This document shows positions 21,779 to 33,546 of a DNA stretch of 64,000 nt, in pieces. Location of the stretch: positions 9,348,694 to 9,412,693 of the forward strand of contig NC_089285.1 in assembly GCF_963678975.1 (NCBI RefSeq). Reading direction: 5' to 3'. Made by a program: the position numbers and the translations under genes. The notes below the pieces were generated by a model. It was not told where the DNA came from. It searched no databases and worked only from the letters and a program-made list of their open reading frames with translations. The stretch comes from Dysidea avara (Eukaryota > Porifera > Demospongiae > Dictyoceratida > Dysideidae). Numbering within the stretch: position 1 is the stretch's first letter; each line of letters starts with the position of its first letter.

Positions 21779-24575
21779 CACCCTGAACAGAATTCAAGAG
21801 ATCAGTTAGAAATAAGTAACCTGTATAGAGATCAGCTACAAACAAATCACCCTGTAGAGAGTTCAGCTACAAACAATTCACCCTGTTCAGACATCAGTTA
21901 GAAGAAGTTTTCTTGTAGAGAGTTCAGTTACAAACAAATCACCCTGTTGAAAGATCAGCTAGAAGATGTCACCTTATAGATAGTTCAGTTACAAAGAAAC
22001 CACCATGTAGAGAATTCAGCTACAAACTAGTGACCCTGTAGATACATCAGCTAGAAGAAGTTACCTTGTAGAGAGTTCAGCTACAAAGAAACCATTCTGT
22101 AAAGAGCTCAGCTGCAAACAAATCACCTATACAGAATTCAGCTACAAACAAATCACCCTGTAGAGAGATCAGCTAGAAGAAGTTACCTTGTAGATAGTTC
22201 AGCTACAAACAAATCATCCTGTAGAGAGATCAGCTAGAAGAAGTTACCTTGTAGATAGTTCAGCTACAAACAATTCACCCTGTACAGAACTCAGTTAAAA
22301 GAGGTTTCCTTGTAGAGAGTTCAGCTACAGACAAATCACCCTGTAGAGAGATCAGTTAGAAGAAGTTACCTTGTAGATCGTTCAGCTACAAACAATTCAC
22401 CCTGGAAAGAGATCAGCTAGAAGAAGTTACCTTGTAGAGAGTTCAGCTACAAAGAAACCGTCATGTAGAGAATTCAGCTGCAAACAAATCATGTATAGAG
22501 AGTTCAGCTACAAACAAATCTCCCTGTAGAGAGATCAGCTAGAAGTTTCCTTGTAGAGAGTTCTGCTACAAACAAATCACCCTATAGAAAGATCAGCTAG
22601 AAGAAATCACCTTGTAGAGAGTTCAGCTTCAAAGAAGCAATCATGTGAGAGTTCAGGTACAAACAAATTGTCTTGTAGAGAGATCAGCTAGAAGAAGTTA
22701 CCTTGTAGAGAGTTCAGCTACAAAGAAACCATCATGTAGATAGTTCAGGTACAAACAAATCACCCTGTAGAAAGATCAGCTATAGAAGAAATCACCTTGT
22801 AGAGAGTTCAGCTACAAAGAAACTATCATGAGAGAGTTCAACTACAAACAAATCACCCTGTAGAAAGATCAGCTATAGAAGAAATCACTTTGTAGAGAGT
22901 TCAGCTACAAAGAAACCATCATGTAGAGAGTTCAGCTACAAACAAATTGGCCTGTAGAGAGATCAGCTAGAAGAAATTACCTTGTAGAGAGTTCAGCTAC
23001 AAAGAAACCATCATGTAGAGAGTTCAACTGCAAACAAATCACCTGTAGAGAGTTAAGCTACAAACAAATCTCCCTGTAGAGAGATCAGCTAGAAGAAGTC
23101 ACCTTGCAGGGAGTTCAGTTACAAAGAAATAAACCATGTAGAGAGTTCAGCTGCAAACAAATCACCTGTAGAGAGTTCAGCTAGAAACAAGTCACCCTGT
23201 AGAGAGTTCAGCTAGAAGAAGTCACATTGTAGAGCTACAAAGAAACTACCATGTAGAGTTCAGCTGCAAACAAATCACCCTGTAGAGAACTCAGCTACAA
23301 ACAAATATCCAGTGTAAAAAGATCAGCTAGATGAAGTTACCTTGTAGAGAGTTCAGCTACAACGAAACCACCATGTAGAGAGTTCAGCTACAAACAAATC
23401 ACCTGTAGAGAGTTCAGCTAGAAACAAGTCACCCTGTAGAGAGATCAGCTAGAAACAAGTCACCTTGTAGAGAGTTCAGCTAGAAGAAGTCACGTTGTAG
23501 AGAGTTCAGCTACAAAGAAACCACCATTTAGAGAGTTCAGCTGCAAACAAATCACCCAGTAGAAAGTTCAGCTATGAACAGATCACCCTGTTGAGAGTTC
23601 AGTTAGAAACAAGGAATCCTGTAGAGAGATCACCTAGGAGTATCGCCTGTAGAGAGTTCAACTACAAACAAATCACCCTGTAGAGAGATCAGCTAGAAGA
23701 AGTCACCTTGTAGAGAGTTCAGCTATAAAGAAACCACCATGTAGAGAATTCAGCTGCAAACAAACACCCTGTAGAGAACTCAGCTACAAACAAATCGCCC
23801 TGTAGAAAGATCAGCTAGAAGAAGTTACCTTGTAGGGATTTCAGCTACAAACAAATCACCCTGTAGAGAGTTCAGCTACAAAGAAATCATTCTGTAAAGA
23901 GCTCAGCTGCAAACAAATCACTTGTACAGAATTCAGCTACAAACAAATCACCCTGTAGAGAGATCAGCTAGAAGAAATTACCTTGTAGATAGTTCAGCTA
24001 CAAACAAATCACCCTGTAGAAAGATCAGTTAGAAGAAATTACCTTGGAGAAAGTTCAGCTACAAAGAAACCATTTTGTAAAGAGCTCAGCTGCAAACAAA
24101 TCACCTGTACAGAATTCAACTACGAACAAATCACCCTGTAGAGAGATCAGCTATAAGAAGTTACCTTGTAGATAGTTCAGCTACAAACAAATCTCCCTGT
24201 AGAGAGATCAGCTAGAAGAAATTACCTTGTAGAGAGTTCAGCTACAAAGAAACCACCATGTAGAGAGTTCAGCTGCAAAGAAATCACCCTGTAGAAAATT
24301 CTGCCAGAAACAAATTGCCCTGTAGAAAGATCAGTTAGAAGAAGTTACCTTTTAGAGAGTTCAGCTACAAAGAAACCATTCTGTAAAGAGCTCAGCTGCA
24401 AACAAATCACCTCTACAGAATTCAGCTACAAACACATCACCCTGTAGAGAGATCAGCTAGAAGAAGTTACCTTGTAGATCGTTCAGCTACAAACAATTCA
24501 CCCTGTAGAGAGAACAATTAGAAGAAGTCACCTTGTAGAGTGTTCAGTTACAAAGAAACCACCATGGAGATTTCT
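21779..24575. repeat. 30-bp satellite, about 90 copies (array 1)
   Basis: The basic unit is 30 bp, of the form tcagctacaaacaaatcacc + ctgtagagag. Several unit variants alternate (agaagaagttacctt, acaaagaaaccatcat, gcaaacaaatcaccc). The array is almost 2.8 kb long with few interruptions. The same unit occurs reversed at 48755-49775, in eroded form at 54865-55490, and reversed at 58064-58310. Confidence 0.9.
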
Positions 24576-24591
24576 GTAATCAATATAATAT

Positions 24592-24834
24592 TATGTGACC
24601 GGATTTGCGAAAAGGGATCTTCCACACACATCCAATTCCGTAACCGTTGGAGACCATAACTCAGTGTTCAAGTAACATATTAACCTGAAAATTGCACCAC
24701 GTATTCAGCTATAGTGGTGCTTACCACTGTCCAAAATTCAAGGCAATAACTCTTTCCAATCTGAAGTTATCAATTGTCAAAGTTGGAAAATTGGATGTGT
24801 GTGGAAGACCCCTTTTTGCAAATCCGGTCACATA
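24592..24834. mobile_element. MITE of the TGTGACCGGAT family, copy 1
   Basis: The left terminus tatgtgaccggatttgcgaa and its inverse at the right end (aatccggtcacata) match over about 45 bp, extending inward to cacacacatccaatt. Length is 243 bp, with no ORF. Other copies are at 51211, 52797 and 63965. Confidence 0.8.
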
Positions 24835-24999
24835 TGTATTATACAGTATATATAATTTGTACATTTACTGATAAAATATTTAAAGTACATCTACTTCATA
24901 TTTTCTTCTTCCTGTAGTAAAGAAAAAAACATAGGTTAAAAAAGTCCCAAAGCTGGCCATAGGCCGGCTTTGGGGTATACAAATACAAAAAGAAATGAA

Positions 25000-25320
25000 A
25001 TCTAATCCAAAACAGCCAAGCTGTAAAAAAAGTGTGCGGCCCTCAGAAAGGCTATGGTGAAAAAAGATGTGAAATCCAAGGTGGCGGCCAAGAAATGGCT
25101 GTGATGGTAGGTTAATGGTAAAAATTTTAATAATGACAATTCAGGTGAATTTTTGTGCCGCTTCACAAAATTTACCTAAATTGTCATTATTAAAATTTTT
25201 ACCATTAACCTACCATCACAGCCATTTCTTGGCCGCCACCTTGGATTTCACATCTTTTTTCACCATAGCCTTTCTGAGGGCCGCACACTTTTTTTACAGC
25301 TTGGCTGTTTTGGATTAGAT
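25000..25320. mobile_element. Fold-back MITE, near-perfect arms of about 145 bp
   Basis: The left arm starts atctaatccaaaacagccaa (25000); the right arm ends in its inverse (ttggctgttttggattagat, 25320). The arms match almost base for base, with a loop of about 30 bp centred near 25160. Degenerate relatives are at 50337-50708 and 58314-58520. The near-identity of the arms suggests a recent insertion or gene conversion. Confidence 0.85.
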
Positions 25321-25460
25321 ATAATTATCTGCAAGAAACTAATAGCTTAGATACCAATGTTTGCAAGATACTTTTGTTTTGTAATTCTATTGTAATATAT
25401 ATGTGCTTGACCCAACATACATTTTGTGCATACATTTTGTGCATACATTTTGTGCAGAAA

Positions 25461-28400
25461 ATGAACAAGGAATCATCAGGAAAGCGACCAAACCCAGATG
25501 GTACCTACAAATTGATGCAAAAAAAACGTGCCATATCTGGTTCCAATGTACACCATGCAGAGTATATGGCTTCTGCAGGTTAGCATTTAATTTGTAACAG
25601 TTACAGCAACCAATTTTAATGTAGAGTGCAAGATACTTTCTTCTTTGGGGGAAAAGAATGCAGCAGCTTCAAGGAAGTGGAAGTCTTTATCAAGTGATGA
25701 AAAGGATAGGTATAATGAAGCAGCAGCAGCCATGAACAGTGAAGACAAGGCTGTTGACATCAAGATGGAGGTGAAAAAGTTGCGTGATTCGCTCAGTTTA
25801 CTGGTAAGTTATTGTGTGAAGAGCTGTAGCCACAGGAGTAAATTCGAAAGGAAATCTCTACTAGATAAAATAGTGCTTCTATCCCACAAAGCTCATCTTC
25901 AAAGTAAATTATTTTAGTAAATCAAACTAGTCAAAGTAAATCTAAGTTTAAGTTTATCAAAGTAAATCAAAGTAAGCTCGGATCAAGGATTTTGCAGTTA
26001 TACCTCCCCACATAAAGCAATGTAATCTTTTAATACCACAGCAAGTCTGAAGCCTCACACAACTACTAACTTGTTTAAAAGTGAACTGAAGTTGTGTTGT
26101 ATAACAGGTATGTGTAAAGCTGAAGGTGTGTTACAACATGTAGATGTGGAGGCCATAGTACCTTGATTTCTGAGGTTAACTAAGTTTCTAGCTCTTGGCT
26201 AAAGAATGCCACAGCAATTATATACACTGGTCTCCCTATTGCTGACAAGCTACTATAGTTAGTAAACTTTTCTTTCTTAGCCTTTTTGCTATATGTTTAT
26301 CAGATTAAAATAGTGGAACCTCAGTTATTCGAACCCCACTTATCCAGATTCTCGGTTAACCGAACTACGGAGATGATTGCTCTATCTGAGTTGTGACTGT
26401 TGTATTAGGGTATTAAAAATACTAAGGTTATTTATACAGTTTCAGAGGTAGAGACTTTTCAGACTTATGGACCACCCCTGGTCCCAAGGAGTTCGGATAA
26501 CTGAGGTTCCACTGCACTTACACATGAGGAACACTGGTGGCAAACTAGAAATTGCACCCAAGGCTCTTTGATGACCGGGCATGGGATAGAAGTGTCATCG
26601 TAGGATTGTTTACAATTTTTTGTGCCTGACATATTCACAAACTAATCACAACTTTTACTACCATAATAGTATATATGAATGTAGTTAATCTTTAGCTAAC
26701 CATTTCCAGCTGTTCTATTCACATTATAGTATGTAATGGAGTGGGTTTATATAAAATATCACTGGGACTATATATAAATTGTCTTGAGACTGTGCCTTAC
26801 CTAAATCTTGCATATTGCTCACAAGCCTATGCAAGTATGACTGAAGTACTGTACACAGAACCACTTACAAATCTATAATACCGTGATAATGGTCCACAAT
26901 GGTTTTGTCTTATAACTGCTAGTTGAGGTTTGTTGTACGTTTGCCCATGCATTATCCAAAAGTATAAAAATGAAAATTATTTTAAAATTTTATAATGGAC
27001 AGGTGGTTGTTTCATACAGTTGCATACACCTGTAGGTGTATACATGATTCACTAGAGATCAGCCATTGTATAGGTACCATTAATTTAGCCTTTAAATTCA
27101 TACTGTTTTTCATGTTGGGTCAAACGGTAACATTCTATATTACATAATGTTTGTTCTGTGTAGGTTGAGCATGGAAACAAGATAGATGGTTTTGACTTTG
27201 TTTTTGTGGCTGTGCATGAAGGCAACCACATTACTGGTGGTACAAACGCTGGCTGTGATTTTTTGCTAAAGTCACGTTCACACATACCACATTCTTTTTT
27301 GGGGTACATTGCTTCACTGCAACACTGCACTGGTAGGTAAAATATATTTTGTATTGCATTGACTGCACTGTACAATAGATAACTCACTCCCATCTACAAA
27401 TGCTAAGCAAGCTAACTCTGCTGAACCATTGAGGACAGCTGTCCAAGATATATTTAATAAGTGCTATGGTATGGATGTGTGGTAATTGATTGAGTATACA
27501 TTACTGTATGAGTGGGAATATTGACGAGCTAAAAATTTGGCGTTTTGCACCATTTTAGCTATTGGTGTCATTTTAATTTTCAAAATGCTATATTCTTAGT
27601 ATTATTAAGACTGCAATGTTGGCATCATTTGGTCAACACCGAAATTGCTAAACTGCCAATTAAATTCACCGCCAGATTTTCCACATTTATGGTACATCCA
27701 CATGTACGTATGCCAGCGATACATACAGTGTAAATGTGGTTTTTAAGCTGTAAATCTATGAGTGTTCTGTATGCAGGATGACAATTAGTCTGGTGCAGCT
27801 GACCCTCTTTTAAGCACTCAAAAACACGGAAAAAATGAGCGGTTGAAGGTGCCGGATGTGTGCACCAGACTATAGTGACATGTTAAGCAGATGGAGATCA
27901 GCTGATACAACTGATTTAAAATTGTGATTAGTATATCACTCCCTTCTTGTATGGCTATTCAGAAGAGAGCCATGACTGCCTACTTGTACTATACCATTAT
28001 GTACTCTGTTTTGGAGCTGTAATCAACTCCCTGGGAAGACATCAGCATATGCTGCCTTTCCCAGTACCAAATCAGTTAGTCAACCAGAAAGTAATTTGCT
28101 CATGACTTTGATGTTCCTGCAAGTTCAAAGATATCTATGGGATTGATCATTGAAAACCATTGCATATAAGTTATATGATTACTTTTTAATCTTTCTAGTT
28201 GTAAGGTGAACTTATGTGATTGGTAATTTCATACAGATAAGTAGCTGTGAGAGAGTAGATAATGTAGTAAATGTAGAAAAAGGTGTTGCATTACAACATG
28301 CAGATGAAGAGCATCGGTTTCTGATTAACGCCTGAATAACCCAGGAAATATACACATATATCCATTACCAAATTGTGAGTATTGTGACTAGATTCACAGC

Positions 28401-31400
28401 TGACCTACACTCCACATAGACAAGTGATGAATGGCAATTGTAATACTAAATACAGGCATGTACAATTCCAAATTTGTTTGATGCTTAACCAAGTTTGTAT
28501 TGCAGTTTCACACCTTTTTATAGAATTTTTTCTGTGCAGGTGCATATACTAATGACCCCAAAGCAGTAATGCCGTACAAGTATATTTCAAAGTATGGTAT
28601 CACAATGGAAGGACTACCGGAAGGCGTTGTTTTAAAACCTCCTGGCTCTTATGGAAAAGCTACTCTTAAAGAAATAATTGCCAGGAAAGATCTTTTGCGT
28701 GTTACATGTATGTATTATTATCAACTGTTCAATATTGTATACCGTATACTTACAAATTTCTCAGGCATATAATTTTCACAGTGGGGCAATTTTCAGGATT
28801 TATGTGGTTTTATTTTCAAGGATATAATAATACTATGGCTGACTTTCTATTGTACAGCATAGACTGAATCCTGATTTTCATTAACTTTTGAGAACGAAAA
28901 ATTGGGGGCAACTGCTAAATCTGCAAAATTATGCCCCTTGAAATTTATACATATAAGATAACTTATTGTGCAGATAAATAAAAGGAATGATAACATGCAG
29001 TATTGCACGATACAATAAGTCTGTGTTGTTGGGATTTTCTGCAGCTGATTTCAATGACATGATAAATATAAATGCTGTGTAATATTGCAATTGCATCTAA
29101 TAAATCACCAAATCAAGAGATGTGATATTTTAGGCCATATATACAGGTGTATCTGCATGCAGGACTGATTTGCCAAAGTTTTCGATCGCCAAAGTATTCT
29201 TCCATACGGTAAAATAGTAGTATCAAGACGATTAACAAAACCGATCTGATATAGGAACAAAGACCTTTTCTCTGATGATTTGCTCTCTATAAATTAATAT
29301 CAGAATGCAAGTGTGCAACAGTTGACACTGCAATCTTGTATTGAACGGTGTTGAGGTGTTCATAATTATATGTTTATGTGTATCTGTATTTGCTGCTGTT
29401 TTGCACAAGTTGCCTAACCGATACCAAGAGTAAACATTTAAAGAGTTTTATTATTCTTTATTATTATTTCTTTTATTCTTTACTCTTGCCGATACTGATA
29501 CACAAAAATAAGGCCAATAGCTGATACTGATTATCAGTGCAACTCTAATTGCTCATCAGATGGAAGAAACACTTTGCTATGGGCAACCAAGACTGCTGCG
29601 GGAGGTAGTACCATCTCTTAGTTAACATTAAAGTTTAATTACCTTAATCACAATGTAATTGACACATTAGAGAAACTTTAAATTTAAGTGTTATCAGTCT
29701 TTAAAAATTACATCAAAATTATTTATCTCGCATCAGAATTTCCAGCACAATGCATGTGTGTAAATGTTTGTCTGTCCTACTATAGTAAAAGCATCATGCT
29801 TTTCTAGGTTCTATTGGAAATATTGAATTGGGTACTTCAGAAGAACCATCCATACAATGGTTTGTAGAATATTTGTTGTGTTAACTTGTATATGTAGGTG
29901 GGGTGTAAAGGTTGCATCTCCTTACCAGCTTTCAGGTTGACGCAACCCTAGGTTGACAAGTGCTGGATGCTTACAAGTACAATATTATTGCAAAAGATTA
30001 AGATACCCTAATAAAACAGTCAGCTATCAAATATCATGATAAATGGTAATATATATCGCAAAGTTTATCTGTACAATATATTGAACACCAAAATTGCAAT
30101 ACCACCCAGCCCTATATACACACATCGGGCAAAATCAAACTAATGCTGGCAGTGGATAGGCACAATACCTTACTGCTTGTTTAACCATCCGTGCTACTCA
30201 AACCTCTCGAGACTGCTTTTGAGAGAAGGCATTCTGAGGGGTGTGGTAGACTCAAATAGGGAATTCTGACCTTGGTGGGGGGCTGGATTGGAGTGGTGCA
30301 TTGGTGGATGGCCTGTTTCAGTTACCCAAACGTTGTGTACACATGCGCCGATTCTGCTGCATCTCAGCACTTAAGGAGCCACTGTGGCCCTGTAACTTTG
30401 TGTCTGGGGTTCAGTTGTGCCATTGTGGAGTCTATCTTACTTCTCTGTCAGTAGTTGTGATACTATACTTCATACATCGGGTAGTGATGAAAGCCGGAAT
30501 GGAACGGAACGGAATGGAATTGATCGGGGCGCGCGCCATGTTAAAAATCGTTTTAAACAGATTGTGCGCTATTTCCAACTGTCACACAATAACTAGAATT
30601 ATGCTAGAATTAGTTTGTTTCTGTTTATAGGCATGCTAGTAATCATGCGCTCGAAAGTTCTATTAAATGCCCACCACATGGTAAGGTGTGTGTAAATAAA
30701 ATCCATCCAGTTTAGTTTAATCCTGTTTTACCAGTACTTCCTTACCATTCCAAGAGGTAAACTACTGTAGTATTTTCATGTTGTAGCGGTATTCAAACCT
30801 TTTTGTACATGTGTCGCTGGTTTTCTGAAGCGACTATAATTCTACCATTATTGGCAGCGATTTACGAGAGTTCGCAAACTGCAGTATGTTATATTAACAG
30901 TGCTTACAAAAATAGGTTAACAGCTTAGCTAGATGATCGTTGTTCAGCTTAGACGATTGTACAACGCATTCTTGCAGTGGGCATTAAATAGAGCCATCGA
31001 GCAAATGTTTTCTAGCATGTTTATAGCAGAAGCGAACTAATTCTAACACAATTCTAGTTATTGTGTGAAAGTTGGAAACAGTACACAATCTATTTAAACG
31101 ATTTTTTAACTTGGCGCATGCCCCCTATTGATTCCATTCCGTTCCGTTCCATTCCGGCTTTCATCAGTACCCTCATACATCCAACAGTTCAGCTTTTCAA
31201 CTATATCTTATTTGATAGGAGAAAAGAAGCAGCCAATAAGCACTGTAAATGTTCTGCAATGTAATAAACTCATGCGTCTTTTGTGTAAATTTCATATGTG
31301 TGTTCACTACCCTAGCAAGGCTTGAGATTTTAGAACTTATTATCTCAAAACGTTTAATGCAAGATTTGAGTTGCTTTCCAAATCCAGTCATATAGATACT

Positions 31401-32230
31401 AAGATCATCATGAGCTGAAAAATTAGCAGTGCATGTTCTAGTGCGAAATCATAGGGTAATGTACTCAAAGATTTTCACTTAGGCTCCTAAACACTTACGG
31501 GCTCTGTCTTCTCCAGTGCTCTAAGGTGGATAAGGCTTCATTTTGCTGAAAAATTGTGATACTGTATGGAACTATTCTATCTGGCAGACACCTGTAGCTG
31601 TATAGTTGTGATGAACCAAGCAGCAACTTAGAAGCCAATGAGAAGCCTATCATACGATGGCAATCGTCAATGCATCTCATGTACATTTTCAGTAAGGCAT
31701 CATAATCACCGTAGAGTGATGAATAACTCCTCAAATCTTGTATTCCCTGATAATCATGATCATACTATGTATAATTATATGTTCTTATTTAGGACTGTGT
31801 GTATATATATATTATATATACCATTATTGTAAGTAATAGTTTTTTCAATAGTGCCAGTACTGCTGTGGATCCTCATCATGAGGTGTCAAGTGCAACTACT
31901 CCAAGCCATGATCACACATACTACAACGCTTTGGACACCACACGTACAGTCAGCTCTGTTCCTCATTCAGGTTGCAGGAATGATGAGCCACTTAGTGTAG
32001 GATCATCTGTTAAATTATTGAAGAACTCTAACATAGTTGGGATGGGAAGAATTTTAGATGGAGACAGCTGTGTGCATGGGAAAGCTATTCCACAAGATTA
32101 TATCAAACTGGAAATTACTCAGATACTGCCTGAGACTACACTTTTGTTTTCCACCCCCTTTGATGATGATTATTTAATAGATGGTCAAATAACAGCATGG
32201 CCTAAAAATCAGTGTATCCCTATTAAGTAG
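25461..32230 (+). CDS. HMG-box-like protein gene, six exons (about 354 aa)
   Basis: Exons 25461-25578, 25625-25803, 27164-27332, 28540-28707, 29808-29859 and 31852-32230 join in phase at every junction (phases 1,0,1,1,2) and total 1,065 nt, ending at TAG 32228. The first two give an HMG-box-like region: KKRAISGSNVHHAEYMASA, then ASRKWKSLSSDEKDRYNEAA, the usual third-helix wording 'W..LS.eEK..Y...A'. The middle exons read FDFVFVAVHEGNHITGGTNA and ISKYGITMEGLPEGVVLKPP. The last exon has SVKLLKNSNIVGMGRILDGD, HGKAIPQDYIKLEI and TAWPKNQCIPIK, which recalls the DUF8039-type domain seen in some transposon-linked plant proteins; that likeness is weak. Exon 5 is short and its gtttgt donor is non-ideal, so it is the least certain part. 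The intron after exon 5 holds a 690-bp inverted-repeat element. Confidence 0.6.
26311..26515. mobile_element. Pogo/Tigger-like MITE
   Basis: Left agtggaacctcagttattcg and right cggataactgaggttccact are inverted copies (about 24 bp) around about 205 bp. 'CAGTGGAACCTC.(G/A)TTAT.CGAA' is the usual look of pogo/Tigger termini. It lies in intron 2 of the HMG-box-like gene. Confidence 0.75.
29860..30480. other. Intronic non-coding stretch
   Basis: The short open frames around 30272-30470 have no recognised motif. A tgatatatcgc-like stretch near 30030 recalls the GGGCTGAGC MITEs but has no clear ends. Confidence 0.35.
30481..31170. mobile_element. 690-bp inverted-repeat element, arms of about 200 bp
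   Basis: The left end gtagtgatgaaagccggaat and the right end attccggctttcatcagtac are inverted. The match continues inward through ggaacggaacggaatgg, the region of the sole GC-rich patch (gcgcgcgcc), and attctagttattgtgtga, to about 30690 and 30965. No transposase is encoded. It is probably a non-autonomous DNA transposon. Confidence 0.75.
31499..31746 (-). CDS. Possible antisense exon of an unrecognised gene
   Basis: Minus-strand block from acceptor gattatcag| (31747-31748) to donor gccc|gtaagtg (31497-31498), open for 82 codons: LRSYSSLYGDYDALLKMYMR, CHRMIGFSLASKLLLGSS, CLPDRIVPYSITIFQQNEAL, STLEHWRRQSP. It looks coding, but no family is recognised. It sits in the last intron of the + strand HMG-box-like gene. 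It could be a downstream exon of the minus-strand GSQLQST gene; the phase of the exon at 33270 (1) does not match its phase-0 start, so another exon would be needed. Confidence 0.4.
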
Positions 32231-32934
32231 CAACTTTACATATGATATAGCACATCAATCCATATAAATGTTGTAAATCATTTAGTTCCATAGCTGTTCA
32301 CAACATAGTACAGTTAGCTGTTTGTGCATTACATTTTTACCGTGTACTTTATTTCACTTGTTTGTATCATAATACTAGAATAAACAATTTAATAGCAATC
32401 TCAATAGATCTCTATTGTCAACGTTTCTTCCGAAAAAAAGGGACATTTGCTGTAGATTCCCTAGCAACTTTCAACAATTGCTGTAACACATGTGGTGGAT
32501 ATGTCAGAAAACTCTTAGGTTTACGACTTAGACTGGCTGGAGATGCTGTGAACAACAAAAACAATAATATGTGGTATCAGTGTACAGTGGAGTACCTTGG
32601 GTGACTTTTTGGAGAATTTTCATATCTTCTTCAAATCCAACAAGCAAGTTTTCATTGGTCTACATGTTCGGGAATGATATTGGTATATACTACACTAATT
32701 AAAAAAAAGCAGAATCTGACCATGAGAAGTATGGTCAACAGGAAAGCTATTCCATAATAAGTATGGAAGGGCAACAAACATTGTTCAGGATGGAATAGAC
32801 ATCCGCACAAGTGTATTGCAGGTGCTGTTCAAATCCTTCTTAAGTAACACAGTGTTAAGTATCCCTTATCCCCACGAACAATATAATAATATGCTTAGTT
32901 CATTATCACATTACAACGCATAAACCTAAGATAT
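32231..32934. other. 3' flank of the HMG-box-like gene, no gene seen
   Basis: The 80-codon frame at 32362-32604 has a CNTCGGYVRK patch but no splice or family support. Confidence 0.35.
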
Positions 32935-33105
32935 AGTAAGACACTCCAAAGTAGCATCTTCAAAGTATTAATTAAACGTCTGAGGAGGAGGTGGTAGAAT
33001 GACGCAATGAAAACCGAGGTGGAGCAGAGGTTATTCTTGTCATCATTCTAACACCGACTCTGAAGACGATTATACTTCGAAGGTGCTACTTTGGAGTGTC
33101 TTACT
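32935..33105. mobile_element. 171-bp MITE with 22-bp inverted termini
   Basis: agtaagacactccaaagtag (32935 on) is inverted at 33084-33105 (ctactttggagtgtcttact). No ORF. Confidence 0.8.
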
Positions 33106-33269
33106 GTCTTAGAAAATGGTCTTCCAACGGTGAAAAGAACATTGTGGCTATGCCCCTCGCCAAGGTGTGGGTAACCGCGAGTCTCTTAGTGCTAAGACAC
33201 TCGACTGCCAGTCTCTTCGTGAATAATAAACTGGTATTTTAATCAAACTTCAAAGCATTGTTTACATAC

Positions 33270-33422
33270 CATTTTCTGATTTGTGTTGTGAATTATTGTG
33301 ACTTATGCCCACCTTGCTACGAATAGTTTTCAAATATTCTTCCTGAAGATAACTTTGTACTCTCCAGTGCTGCACCTCCATCTCTTTTTCGGAATCACTG
33401 CTGTTATTGGGTGAACATGGTG
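33270..33422 (-). CDS. Downstream exon of the GSQLQST-repeat gene
   Basis: Minus-strand exon between ttattttgtag| (33423-33424) and aaaatg|gtatgt (33268-33269). It starts in phase 1, matching the donors of the repeat exons upstream, and reads PCSPNNSSDSEKEMEVQHWR, VQSYLQEEYLKTIRSKVGIS and HNNSQHKSEN. It is hydrophilic, with an acidic-serine start and a helical middle. No family recognised. It ends in phase 1, so at least one more exon should lie at lower coordinates. Confidence 0.5.
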
Positions 33423-33546
33423 CTACAAAATAATAGACATAAATAATTTGTAAATACTTTTAAAGACTTTATCAGCATAAAAACATGTCATATTGATTTA
33501 AATCCATAAAACGCTCAGAACAATGCTGTATAGGATGTAGACTTAC

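Noticed and set aside
21779-24575. Possible CRISPR array (30-bp repeats)
   Set aside because: There are no unique spacers; units are contiguous and variable, and the genome is eukaryotic.
27085-27393. Minus-strand ORF of 102 codons
   Set aside because: The + strand exon at 27164-27332 joins in phase with its neighbours, so the minus frame is a shadow.
30272-30630. Two overlapping + strand ORFs
   Set aside because: No motif; the second runs into the arm of the inverted-repeat element.
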